Source of the DNA: CAUZIR01 sp965250195
GTDB taxonomy: Bacteria; Chloroflexota; Dehalococcoidia; Lucifugimonadales; UBA2962
Assembly (NCBI GenBank): GCA_965250195.1
Contig: OZ252295.1
Coordinates: forward strand, 2,294,001-2,358,000
Reading direction: 5' to 3'
DNA: 64,000 nucleotides
Part shown: positions 43,665 to 52,503 of the stretch, piece after piece
Position numbering within the stretch: position 1 is the first letter of the stretch
Layout: the number at the start of each line of letters is the position of its first letter
Position numbers and translations under genes: made by a program
Notes under the pieces: generated by a model
Databases searched by the model: none
What the model was told of the DNA's origin: nothing
The model's input: only the letters and a program-made list of their open reading frames with translations

Positions 43665-44165
43665 ATGACCAGACCCAAAAACACGGTCGTGCTGCTGCCC
43701 GGCCAGGGCCGCGCGACCTGGATAGGTGAGGCACGATTCACGGTGAAGGCCGACCCCGACGCCACGCTCGGCCTCTACTCCATGGCCGAGTTCACCGAGC
43801 CGCCCGGCGACGGGCCGCCGCTCCACAGCCACGCTGGCGAGGAGGAGGGCTTCTACGTCGTCGACGGCGAGGTGGTGCTGCAGGTCGGTGAGCAGAAATT
43901 GCTCGCGACCAAGGGCGCGTTCGTACTGGTGCCGCGCGACGTGGCCCACACCTACCGTGTCGTGGGGGACGAACCGGCCACGCTGCTCATCATCATCTCG
44001 CCGCCGGGGTTCGAGGAGGGGTTCTTCGACGCCGGTGTGGCCGCCGAGGGGCCGGGCCTTCCCCCTGGCCGTGTAAGGACCCTGACGGAAGCCGAATACA
44101 AGGCCCTCGACATAAAGTACGCCCGTACCATTCTTGGCCCAAAGCTAGGCGAAGACGAGCGATGA
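43665..44165 (+). CDS. Cupin-domain protein
   Basis: 166 residues, start after AGGAG. Small cupin barrel with motif 1 PPLHSHAGEEEGFYVVDGEV (two His and a Glu as metal ligands) and motif 2 GAFVLVPRDVAHTYRVVGDE (second His). The metal site is complete, so it could be a dioxygenase, isomerase or sensor. The 50-residue tail (LPPGRVRTLTEAEYKALDIK) has no assigned role. No operon partner: the region to the right is empty. Confidence 0.88.
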   Translation: MTRPKNTVVLLPGQGRATWIGEARFTVKADPDATLGLYSMAEFTEPPGDGPPLHSHAGEEEGFYVVDGEVVLQVGEQKLLATKGAFVLVPRDVAHTYRVVGDEPATLLIIISPPGFEEGFFDAGVAAEGPGLPPGRVRTLTEAEYKALDIKYARTILGPKLGEDER

Positions 44166-44610
44166 CGCCGAAACCTTCTTCAGGAGTAGCGCTCAACTGG
44201 ACGTTCCGACTGAGGTATAACCCTGCCCGTGTTTCAGGTGTCGTTCGGCACTCCACCTTTAGCCGTCTTAAGTGGTTAATCCCAAATTTGTCGGCGGATA
44301 TCAGCTCGGGTTCCGCGACTCCCACTTCGTCGAGTGCCCATATTTCCGGCCGCCTAGGGCTTTCGGCTCCCAAGCCTCAAGCTCTGCCTCGTCATATCCG
44401 GGCTGTGTGAAGTCCAGTTGGCGAGGCATCCGCTCGACCCACAGGCCGCCTACGGCGGTGCACCGATGTCCGTAGTCAACGACATCGAGGGCCTGTTCAG
44501 AAAAGCCGAGCACGGTGGAGACCGCCACTGCCTAAAGGTCGAGTTAGACCGCTGCGGCCTGTTCGACCACTACCAGGACAGATTACCCAGTTTGTACCGT
44601 CAGCGCTAGT
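44166..44610. other. Stretch without a confident gene
   Basis: Both strands have short frames. The minus-strand frame 44301-44528 contains PRQLDFTQPGYDEAELEAW and reads like the end of a real protein, but there is no start-to-stop gene of usual size and no family match. Plus-strand 44418-44609 (AEHGGDRHCLKVELDRCGLF) is equally unassigned. Likely another remnant. Confidence 0.35.
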
Positions 44611-45654
44611 TCAGTCAGCGACCACCGCGACCGCCTGCCCTGTCTTGACCGACTCGTAGGCGGCCATCACCACGTTCAGGTCGTTGAGCGCCGCCCGCCC
44701 CGACATTAGCGGCTCCCTGCGCTCGGCAACGGCGTCACGGAACTCCTCGAATATGCCCGCCATGCCCTTGCGATGGGGGCCGGTGTCGATGGTGCGCGTA
44801 CCGTCCGGGGTGTCTACGGTGACCTCGGTGCCGAACGTGGCGAAGCTGAGCATCCCGGCTGAACCGGTCACCCACACGTTGTCGCGGTAGCCCTGTATAG
44901 GCGTAGCGAACGAGAATTGGATAAGCCCGATGGTGCCCTCGGCGGTGGTCCCGGTAACCACCATGCTGTCTTCCTGGTGCCGGGCGGCGCGCTCGGAGTC
45001 ACCCGCCGGTACGACGGCGTAAACCCGCTCGGGCAGCCCTCCAAGGTTTACCATGGCGTCTACGTCGTGGATGCCACCGTCCTGAAACAGCCCGCCCCCG
45101 GCTTTCTCCGGGTCGTTTCGCCACTCGTCGGCGGCGAAATTGTCTGCAAAGCCGAGAACGCCCCCGTATATGTCCAACTCCCGCTGCACCTGCACCAGCC
45201 GTACTTCGCCGATGGCACCGCTGTCGATAAGTTCCTTCGCTTTGAGCACCGTAGGAACGAATCGGAAATTTTCGGCGACCATGAGAGTCAGGCCCGCCGC
45301 ACGAACTGTTTCGATAAGCTCCCTGGCCTCGTCCGGGTAACGACCGATGGGCTTTTCCATGAGCACGTGCTTGCCATGCCGGGCAGCTAACTGGGCACCT
45401 TCGAGGTGGAGGTGATGCGGCGTGAGAAAATACAACGCATCCACCCTGGGGTCGGCGGCCGCCTCTTCGTAGCTGCCGAAGTAGCCCACGCCGCCGTATT
45501 GCTCGCAGAACTGCCGGGCCTTGTCGACGCCACGGCTGGCGAAATACAGTTCGATACCCTCGACCGCGAGGCCCTCGGGCTTGCCCGCGTCTATCTCGTC
45601 GAGCACGTCTTTGGCGTACGCGCCGCAACCTACAAAACAGATGGATAGCGCCAT
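44611..45654 (-). CDS. Gfo/Idh/MocA family oxidoreductase
   Basis: About 347 residues. ATG 45654 lies six bases after AAGGAG, while ATG 45660 touches it, so 45654 is preferred. Rossmann motif SICFVGCGAYAKDVLDEI (G-x-G-x-x-A variant), the EKP motif in HVLMEKPIGRYPDEA with the catalytic-region Lys, and the C-terminal substrate domain with GGGLFQDGGIHDVDAMVNLG (His of the active site). The enzyme uses NAD(P) to oxidise or reduce sugars, inositols or similar polyols. It is divergently placed from the PLP-enzyme gene. Confidence 0.92.
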   Translation of the reverse strand: MALSICFVGCGAYAKDVLDEIDAGKPEGLAVEGIELYFASRGVDKARQFCEQYGGVGYFGSYEEAAADPRVDALYFLTPHHLHLEGAQLAARHGKHVLMEKPIGRYPDEARELIETVRAAGLTLMVAENFRFVPTVLKAKELIDSGAIGEVRLVQVQRELDIYGGVLGFADNFAADEWRNDPEKAGGGLFQDGGIHDVDAMVNLGGLPERVYAVVPAGDSERAARHQEDSMVVTGTTAEGTIGLIQFSFATPIQGYRDNVWVTGSAGMLSFATFGTEVTVDTPDGTRTIDTGPHRKGMAGIFEEFRDAVAERREPLMSGRAALNDLNVVMAAYESVKTGQAVAVVAD

Positions 45655-45907
45655 GGTCATCTCCTTATCTCGCCAATCACAAAACGTTCGGTGGGGTCAG
45701 CGCGAAACACCCGCGCCAGCGCTCCGAACGCGTACTCCATCGAACACTCCTTAAGTCATTGGAGAACTAGTTTAAAGTCTGTGGAACAGTCGCACCCCCT
45801 TTTGAGCCTTACTGGCCCGTCGGCCCAGTATGTCCGTTGACGAGTTGACGGCCGTGACCGCGCCGGGGAAGATTCGGCCGAATAATTACCGGTTTTGGAG
45901 GAGAGTC

Positions 45908-46931
45908 ATGATTCGGATGCCGCCAATGAGCCGCCAACAGCTTCGCACGCGCCTCGACATGCTTCCCAGAGTGCGGATTGCCGCGACACCCACCCCGCTG
46001 CAAGAGGCGGAGAATCTATCACGCGAGCTAGGCGTGCGAATCCTTATAAAACGGGACGACCTGACCGGCCTCGTTATGGGTGGCAACAAGGTCCGGCACA
46101 TGGACTTCTGTATGGCGGACGCCTTGGGAGAAAGGCGCTGATGTCTCAATAAACGTCAACTCCTGGATGTCCAACAACTCCCGAATCATTGGAGCGGCAT
46201 CCAAGAAAGTCGGCATGGACTACATTTGCGTCGCGGCTGGCAGCAAGGGCAGACCGATCCAGGGCAATTTACTGATTCAAGACCTGTTCGGGGCCGACCT
46301 TCACCTGCTTGACACCACCGACGCGGAAGAGGTTTCGGGCTACGTAGAGGACATCGAGAATCGGCTAAGAAACGAAGGTCGGACCCCGTACAACCACAAA
46401 AAAGAGCACATGTCCCGTTCGTCGGCCGCCATCTCGTATATGGACGCCACCTTCGAGATTGCCAGCCAATTGGACGCGATAGGCGTCGAGCAGGTGACGA
46501 TCTACATCGCCAGTGGTGGAGGCCAGGGTGGCCTGCAAATTGGTGCGGCCGCATTGGGCCTGCCCTGGGAGATACTTGGCATCCTTATTGGCACCCCGGA
46601 AGAAGCTTTCGCAGATGTGGTGGGCTGGTTAAACAACGCCCTCAACCACATGGGATTCGACCAGCGCCTGGCCTGGGAAGACGTGGTGCAGATAGGCGAT
46701 TACATTGGTCCCGGCTATGCCCGGGTAAGCCCCGCCTGCATAGAGGCAATACGAATGGCGGCCGAGCTAGAGGGGTTACTGCTCGACCCCGTGCATACGG
46801 GCAAGGTGATGGCCGGCATCATCGACCACGCTCGGTCCGGCGTCCTTCGTCAGGGGCAGACGGTACTTTTCATCCATACAGGCGGGCTGCCCGACCTGTT
46901 CAGCTTCGCCGAGGAGCTGCGCAGTCCCTAG
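45908..46931 (+). pseudogene. D-cysteine desulfhydrase/ACC deaminase-like PLP enzyme, one-base frameshift
   Basis: GGAGGAG precedes ATG 45908. First part: RVRIAATPTPLQEAENLSRE, LGVRILIKRDDLTGLVMGGN and KVRHMDF, where Lys of GGNK binds PLP. The frame then stops at TGA 46139-46141; dropping one A from the AAA at about 46132-46134 restores GEGADVSINVNSWMSNNSRI and the rest (SGGGQGGLQIGAAALGL, which is the PLP-phosphate loop; VLFIHTGGLPDLFSFAEEL, the family-typical end). About 340 residues when joined, the usual length. The family deaminates D-cysteine, ACC or related amino acids. An A-run indel could be a consensus error. Confidence 0.8.
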
Positions 46932-46998
46932 ATCGCTAAGGTTGCGTCAGGGTAGTGGCGGTTTCTACGGGTCGGCTGGAAGTCTCTAAAAGGGTGGC

Positions 46999-47059
46999 CA
47001 CGACTCCGCACCTAAGATCAGGCCGATTCCGGCCCCTCCAAAAGGACTCCCTTATGGAG
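46999..47059. repeat. Partial intergenic repeat copy D with hairpin copy 3
   Basis: CCACGACTCC, then GATTCCGGCCCCTCC (compare AATTCCAGCCCGTCC in copy B), leading into the hairpin CTCCAAAAGG, ACTC, CCTTATGGAG at 47036-47059. The middle palindrome of copies A and B is missing. It lies between the PLP gene and the end of the kelch gene. Confidence 0.55.
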
Positions 47060-47112
47060 CCCCTCTAGCGGGAGCCGAAGGAGCCCTGACGGGCCCAGCG
47101 GAGAGCCTTCGC

Positions 47113-48294
47113 CTATGGCACGTACAGTTCGCTCTCGGCGAGGACGCCGACAAGCCCGACGCCCCCGGTGATGAGCACACGCCCGTCGAGCAGCAGGGCG
47201 GCGGCGTGCCGATATCGCGTCTCGACCAGGTCGCCCACATAGGTCCACTCCCCGGTGGCCGGGTTCCACACCTCGACCGAGCCCACCCGGCCGATGCCGC
47301 CGGCCACCATCACCGTGCCGTCCAGTAGCTTGACGGTGACCGATTCGGCCCTGGGGTCGCGGGTTTCGCCGGCTTCGCTCCATAACCCCGTCGCCGGGTC
47401 CCATAGCTCGGCCAGCTTGCGCTTGCCCTTGCCGCCGATCACCAGTACCCGCCCGTCGTCCAGTAGAACGGCGGTGTGGAGCGTTCGGCCAAGCGCCATG
47501 TCCCCAGCGGAGACCCAGGAGTCGGTGGCCGGGTCGTAGATTTCGGCGCTCTTGGTGTAGGGTCCGTCGGGCCAGCCGCCCCCGGTGATCAGCACGCGCC
47601 CGTCCGCGAGCAGCGTGGCGACGTGCTTCTGGCGGGCTTCGGCCATCGGCGCGGTCTCCGTCCAAACGCCGAGCGCTGGATCGTAGATTTCGGATGTGGC
47701 GACGGTCACCAGGTCCCTGTCGTGCAGCCCGCCGGTGACGAAGATGCGCCCGTCGGCGAACTGGACGGCGGCTGGGGTCTCCCGAGGGGAGTTCATTTCG
47801 GGACCGGGCGACCATAGGTCGGTCGCCGGGTCCCAGATCTCGGTCGTGGCGGGGAACTCGAGATTGGTGGCCATGCCCCCCGCCGCCATCACCGTGCCGT
47901 CCGGCAGCTGGAACAGGATCGGGTCCTGCCGCTCTTTCGCAAGCGGTCCGGTGGGTGTCCAGATTCCGGTGGCCGGATGGTAAAGATCGACCTCGGCATT
48001 GACGCCCGGCGGGCCAGGAGCTCCGTGACCGGCGCCGCGGCCTCCTACCGCGAGCACACGGCCGTCCGATAGCACGACCATGGGGTGGAGCTGGCGGGCC
48101 GCCTTCATCTCGTCGGTTGATACCGAGTCGCCGTCGGCGATGCGCCCGGTCGGCGCGTCGGGTACGCCGCCGGCAGGCGCATCGGCGGGAGCGGCGGGCG
48201 CCCCGCCGCACGCGGCGGCCAGCAGCAGCGCGATAGCCGGCAAAGCCCCTAATCTAATCAAAGCCGACTTATAGTCCACTGGTGACGGTCTCAT
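47113..48294 (-). CDS. Kelch-repeat lipoprotein (paralogue of 15314-16960)
   Basis: 393 residues. Signal peptide with lipobox (LLLAAACGG), Ala/Pro-rich linker, then six kelch blades with LLDGRVL(I/V)(T/I)GG and DPATGxW motifs; it ends right after the propeller, lacking the C-terminal domain of the longer paralogue. Its first 26 bases overlap the end of the penicillin acylase gene, so it is the last gene of the SBP2 operon. A surface sugar- or protein-binding role is likely; nothing catalytic is visible. Confidence 0.85.
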   Translation of the reverse strand: MRPSPVDYKSALIRLGALPAIALLLAAACGGAPAAPADAPAGGVPDAPTGRIADGDSVSTDEMKAARQLHPMVVLSDGRVLAVGGRGAGHGAPGPPGVNAEVDLYHPATGIWTPTGPLAKERQDPILFQLPDGTVMAAGGMATNLEFPATTEIWDPATDLWSPGPEMNSPRETPAAVQFADGRIFVTGGLHDRDLVTVATSEIYDPALGVWTETAPMAEARQKHVATLLADGRVLITGGGWPDGPYTKSAEIYDPATDSWVSAGDMALGRTLHTAVLLDDGRVLVIGGKGKRKLAELWDPATGLWSEAGETRDPRAESVTVKLLDGTVMVAGGIGRVGSVEVWNPATGEWTYVGDLVETRYRHAAALLLDGRVLITGGVGLVGVLAESELYVP

Positions 48295-50683
48295 CGCCGT
48301 TACGTGAATCGGGGCAGATGGCCAGCCGTAGTAGTGCCTCGCTCCTGACTCGCTCTGCGTCCATTGTCAGTGGATGCAGCTCCCCTGCTATCCACATCTC
48401 CGTCTGGTCGCAGTAATTGGGGCTCCCGGGCTGGCCCGATTGACCGGAGGCGTCGACCGTCCACAGCACTGAGGGCGTTTCGGCGAGGTCCACCACCAGC
48501 CGAAAATTAGCCCCCATGTCGGCCAGGTAATTCGGGTCCATCCCCGTGTTACAGACGGTCACCCCGCTTCCCCCCACCGGGCGCGGAGGAGGTGCAAGTA
48601 GCTCTCCCAGTTCGCCGCGATCTGGCACGAGGTGGCGGAGCCTCAAGGCGTGCAGCCTTCCCCACTCCCAAGAATCTATGTCGGGCCCCAGACGTGCTGT
48701 TATTTCATCGAGGGTCATAACCATGGCTCTTTCGGCCAACTCGGCCACCGTGCCCTGCCCGATCCAGCCGACCCCGTCGCCGTCTAACAGCCGGAGGCCG
48801 AGTCCAGACGCCGCTCCGGCCATGACCCCGGAGATGCCTTTGGGAAAGCGTTCATCGGCCAGAAGGCGACACCATTGAACGAAGAACGTCTCGAACACGG
48901 CCGCCGCCCCCGACTCAGGTGCCACCCGATGGACCCAGGTCCGCAACAAGTCGGCGGCCTCCTTCACCCGACGGTCGGAAGAGACAGCAAGCAACCCGAG
49001 CAGGCCGGGGACGCCCTCCTCCGCCCTGAGCGAGACCACGTCAGTCTGCATGGCCGCGAAGTCCTCCCTGCCGTGTCGCTCGGCCGCCTCCAGCATCTGG
49101 CGGATGCGGCGAGCCCGGTGGCCGCTGCTCCATACGCCGGCCAGCGGGTGCGGGAAGTCCTCGGGGGCCGTACGGTTGTTGGCGCTTCGTATCCAGCCGG
49201 CCGGTGGATCGACAATCCGGGGTAATTCCTCGAACGGGATAAAGCCCGTCCACTGGTGAGCGGGATCCCAGCCGGGCCTAAACCCGCGCTCATGTGACCC
49301 GCGTTGCGGGATTCGGCCGGCGCACTGGTATCCGACCCCGCCGTCAACGTCGACGAACCCGAAGCTCCATGTGGGAACGGTCCAGGGCTCCAAAAGGTCC
49401 CGGAAACGGCCACAGTCGGTGGAAGACAGCATGTCCACCAGGCAAGTGATTTCCCTGGCATCCGAGTCACCGAGCCATTTCAGTGACACCGGGTCGCCCC
49501 CCAGTTCATCGGCCAGCAGGTCGCCGACCAACGGACCGTTCCGGGAGCTGATCACCTTCAGCTCGACGGTCTCGGAGTCCCGGACATCTATGCGTTCTTT
49601 TCGCTCGCCGACCCTCTCCCAGTTGCCGTCGAACAGGAAGCGTCCAGGCCGAGCGGGGTCGGTTCGCTCCATGTAAAGGTCTCGCTGCGAGCAGATGTTA
49701 TTGGTCAGGCCCCAGGCGACGCGCTCATTGCGGCCGAAGATTATCCCCGGCACCCCCACGTAGCCGGCTCCGGCGGCGTTGATTCCCGCCCCATCCAGGT
49801 GCACCTGGTACCAGCAGGAGAGCGCACCGAAGGCGATGTGCGGGTCACTGGCCAGAAGCGGCATCCCGCGCTTCGCCCTGGAGCCCGCGACCGCCCAGTT
49901 GTTGCTCCCCGGGGTCCCGAACGCCTCTCCGGCCGTCTCTCCTATGAGAGGGGACCTGTCGTCTCTCGGCACGTACGAGCCGGTGGGGACTATGCTCTCC
50001 TCGTCGGCCTCGCCGAATATGAACGCCTTATATAGATCCCCCTCTCCGAGATGACGCTTGGCCAGCTCCGGGATGTAGATCCCGGGCAGCCGGCCGGTTA
50101 GGTACCAGCGGAACTCGACCCACACGGCCACCGTGTCTACCGGCGCCCAAGGCTCAGGCGAGTGACCCAGCAAATCGAACTCCACCGGTAACGGCTCGGC
50201 TCGATCGAGGGCTGTATTGATCCCGCCGGAGAAGGCGTCCAAGAGGCCAAGCGTCTCCTCAGGCAAGCGATCGACGAGGCGCTCCGCTGTGCCGCCGAAG
50301 CCCACTATCCGGGCGGCCCTGTCCGACTCCAGGCTGGACGGCCCCAGCACCTCGGACAGCCGACCGTAGGCGCGACGCCGATAGTAGTCGAGCTGCCATA
50401 GCCGGTCCTGACCGAGGGCGAAGCCGTGGCCAAACATGAGGTCGGTCAAACTGGAACCGAGTATGTGGGGTATCCCGCGCCCGTCCCTCAGCACCTCGAC
50501 GCGCCCGGACACGGGACCGGAGATGCTGCCATCTTGCTTGCTGAGGCGGGTTGCCAGCTCGTCCTCCCACCACGTGACCAGGTCCTCCCGGTCCAGACAC
50601 TTTGCGCGGGCGATCGTGTCGAGTGAGTCGCCCGACCCGAGGCGACGAAGGGCTTGCCGAGCGAACTCCGATTGCATATTCAC
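48269..50683 (-). CDS. Penicillin acylase-family N-terminal nucleophile hydrolase
   Basis: 804 residues. The N-terminal alpha chain (HILGSSLTDLMFGHGFALGQ, DRLWQLDYYRRRAYGRLSEV) is followed by the autocleavage site GTPGSNNWAV with nucleophile Ser260, then MPLLASDPHIAFGALSCWYQ, GAGYVGVPGIIFGRNERVAW and the oxyanion region GLTNN. The usual signal peptide is missing, so it may be cytoplasmic or the start may lie further in. Members deacylate penicillins, acyl-homoserine lactones or N-acyl amino acids. It follows the CocE/NonD gene by 9 bp and overlaps the kelch gene, so all are one operon devoted to amide or acyl-peptide breakdown. Confidence 0.9.
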   Translation of the reverse strand: MNMQSEFARQALRRLGSGDSLDTIARAKCLDREDLVTWWEDELATRLSKQDGSISGPVSGRVEVLRDGRGIPHILGSSLTDLMFGHGFALGQDRLWQLDYYRRRAYGRLSEVLGPSSLESDRAARIVGFGGTAERLVDRLPEETLGLLDAFSGGINTALDRAEPLPVEFDLLGHSPEPWAPVDTVAVWVEFRWYLTGRLPGIYIPELAKRHLGEGDLYKAFIFGEADEESIVPTGSYVPRDDRSPLIGETAGEAFGTPGSNNWAVAGSRAKRGMPLLASDPHIAFGALSCWYQVHLDGAGINAAGAGYVGVPGIIFGRNERVAWGLTNNICSQRDLYMERTDPARPGRFLFDGNWERVGERKERIDVRDSETVELKVISSRNGPLVGDLLADELGGDPVSLKWLGDSDAREITCLVDMLSSTDCGRFRDLLEPWTVPTWSFGFVDVDGGVGYQCAGRIPQRGSHERGFRPGWDPAHQWTGFIPFEELPRIVDPPAGWIRSANNRTAPEDFPHPLAGVWSSGHRARRIRQMLEAAERHGREDFAAMQTDVVSLRAEEGVPGLLGLLAVSSDRRVKEAADLLRTWVHRVAPESGAAAVFETFFVQWCRLLADERFPKGISGVMAGAASGLGLRLLDGDGVGWIGQGTVAELAERAMVMTLDEITARLGPDIDSWEWGRLHALRLRHLVPDRGELGELLAPPPRPVGGSGVTVCNTGMDPNYLADMGANFRLVVDLAETPSVLWTVDASGQSGQPGSPNYCDQTEMWIAGELHPLTMDAERVRSEALLRLAICPDSRNGDETVTSGL

Positions 50684-50692
50684 GGTGGAAGA

Positions 50693-52408
50693 CTACTCGA
50701 CCGGGATCACCGGCAGGAGCACGTGCGAGGGCCGTTCCGCGTCGTGGTAGATCTTCTGGTGCGCCACCCGCATGTCGCTCTCGTAGCCGAAGCGACCGCC
50801 GGTGTTGAGATTGCGGTCGAACCTGGGGAAGTTGCTGCTGGAAACCTCCAGCCGAATCCTGTGCCCGGCCTTGAACACGTTCGAGGTGGGGAACAAGTCT
50901 ATGGTGAACTCGTACACCGTGTCCGGCTCCAAGGGCACTTGCCGCTCGAAAGAGTCCCGGTACCTCCCCCGGATGATCCCATCGCACAGGTTGAGCGAGT
51001 AGCCGTCCGGGTGCACGTCCAACAGTTTTGCCGTGAAGTCGGTGTCCGGGGCCGACGACGATGCGTATATCCTGGCCGTCACCGGCCCGGTCACCTCCAG
51101 GTCTTCGTCCAGCGGCCGAGACGTGTACACGAGCACGTCCTCACGCTGCTCGACTTGGCGCTGGTCGTAGCCGCCCCAGGGCACGATCTCCGGTGAGCAG
51201 CAGTTGTTGCCCCCGTTGGAGGGGACTGGGAACGCGGGATCGTAATCGTACTCGTCCGGGGGTTCGTCGCCGGGTGGCTGGGTGCCCAGGGAGCCATCGC
51301 CGCGTAAGGAATTGGCGTTGCCGCCGCTTCGGAGGTGGAATGGGGTGAATCGGGTCCTGGCCAGGGGCCACTCATGCTCGTCGCGCCAAGCTTCCGCGCC
51401 CATAACAAACAGTTTGATGGGCGCTTCGGTCTCGACCCCGTTCCGCGTCCCTTTGAGCCAGCGGTCGAACCAGCGCAGGTGCTCGAAGTTGAGATCCAAC
51501 ACGGAGTCCTTGCCGAAGTCTCTGTCCCCTGCGTGGGTAAGCTCGCTGGCTTGGTGGACCCAGGGCCCAATGATCACCTTCTGGTTGTCTCTCGCCAGCT
51601 TGGTACCGCCACGCGTCAGCATGCCTACGAAGTTGTTCATGGTCCCGGCGGTGAATGTGTCGTACCAGCCACCGATCTGCATGACTGGGATTTCGACGTC
51701 CTCGTACCTTTCCTTATACGCGATGCGCTTCCAATAGTCGTCGTAATCCGGGTGGTCTATCCAATCGGCCAGCCTGGGGGAGGAGACGCCCGCCGCCCCA
51801 GCCATCTCCGACAGGGGCAGGTGCACAAGCACCTGCTTCCAGTCGTAGTTGTCGATCGGGTGCCATGTGCGTGCGTCGGTCAGGAATGTCCAGGTCATGT
51901 CCAGCCCCAACTGCATGGCTCCGCCCTGGAAGTGGGTCTGCCCGTGGTGGTCGTCCCCGATCACGCCGGGGGCGATGCATTTGAGGTGGCTCTCACCCGA
52001 CATGGCGGCCTGCCACTGCACCCCTCCCACGTAGGAGAAACCCATCATCCCCACGTTGCCGTCACACCACTCCTGCTCCCCCACCCACTCGACCGTGTCA
52101 TGCCCGTCGTCGTACTCGTTTACCCAAGGGTAGAACTCCCCCTCGGAGTCGAACCTGCCGCGCACGTCCTGGACAACGAAGGCGTAGCCGTGTTGCACGA
52201 AGTAGATGGCCTGATCGACGATTTTGGTCAGACCGGCGAAATCGCCGTTGTCGTAGGGCGTGCGAGCGAGAATTGCCGGGACCCGGCCGGCCCTGCGGCG
52301 AGGCAGATAGATGTCCGCCGAGAGCTTCACGCCGTCGCGCATCGGCACCTTTACGTTGTATCGCGCTTCGAAGTTGGCCGGTTTGAACATCTGCGCCACT
52401 TCCGTCAT
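50693..52408 (-). CDS. CocE/NonD family hydrolase (paralogue)
   Basis: 571 residues. YNVKVPMRDGVKLSADIYLP, nucleophile Ser in VGMMGFSYVGGVQWQ, Asp/His region (TGNMNNFVGMLTRG is replaced here by AGTMNNFVGMLTRG; HQASELTHAGDRDFG carries the His), and the C-terminal jelly roll with VTGPVTARIYASSSAPDTDF and RIRLEVSSSNFPRFDRN. About 80 residues shorter than the paralogue at 30327. Likely X-Pro peptidase, acylase or esterase. AGGAAG precedes the start. It sits 95 bp downstream of solute-binding gene 2. Confidence 0.92.
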   Translation of the reverse strand: MTEVAQMFKPANFEARYNVKVPMRDGVKLSADIYLPRRRAGRVPAILARTPYDNGDFAGLTKIVDQAIYFVQHGYAFVVQDVRGRFDSEGEFYPWVNEYDDGHDTVEWVGEQEWCDGNVGMMGFSYVGGVQWQAAMSGESHLKCIAPGVIGDDHHGQTHFQGGAMQLGLDMTWTFLTDARTWHPIDNYDWKQVLVHLPLSEMAGAAGVSSPRLADWIDHPDYDDYWKRIAYKERYEDVEIPVMQIGGWYDTFTAGTMNNFVGMLTRGGTKLARDNQKVIIGPWVHQASELTHAGDRDFGKDSVLDLNFEHLRWFDRWLKGTRNGVETEAPIKLFVMGAEAWRDEHEWPLARTRFTPFHLRSGGNANSLRGDGSLGTQPPGDEPPDEYDYDPAFPVPSNGGNNCCSPEIVPWGGYDQRQVEQREDVLVYTSRPLDEDLEVTGPVTARIYASSSAPDTDFTAKLLDVHPDGYSLNLCDGIIRGRYRDSFERQVPLEPDTVYEFTIDLFPTSNVFKAGHRIRLEVSSSNFPRFDRNLNTGGRFGYESDMRVAHQKIYHDAERPSHVLLPVIPVE

Positions 52409-52503
52409 GCACTTCCTCCTTGGGAGCGAGAGCGGGCTTGGGTGGAAGAGTAGGCGGGACGGTCTAGCACCCCCTCAATTCATATGTTGAGCCGGGTACG
52501 CGG

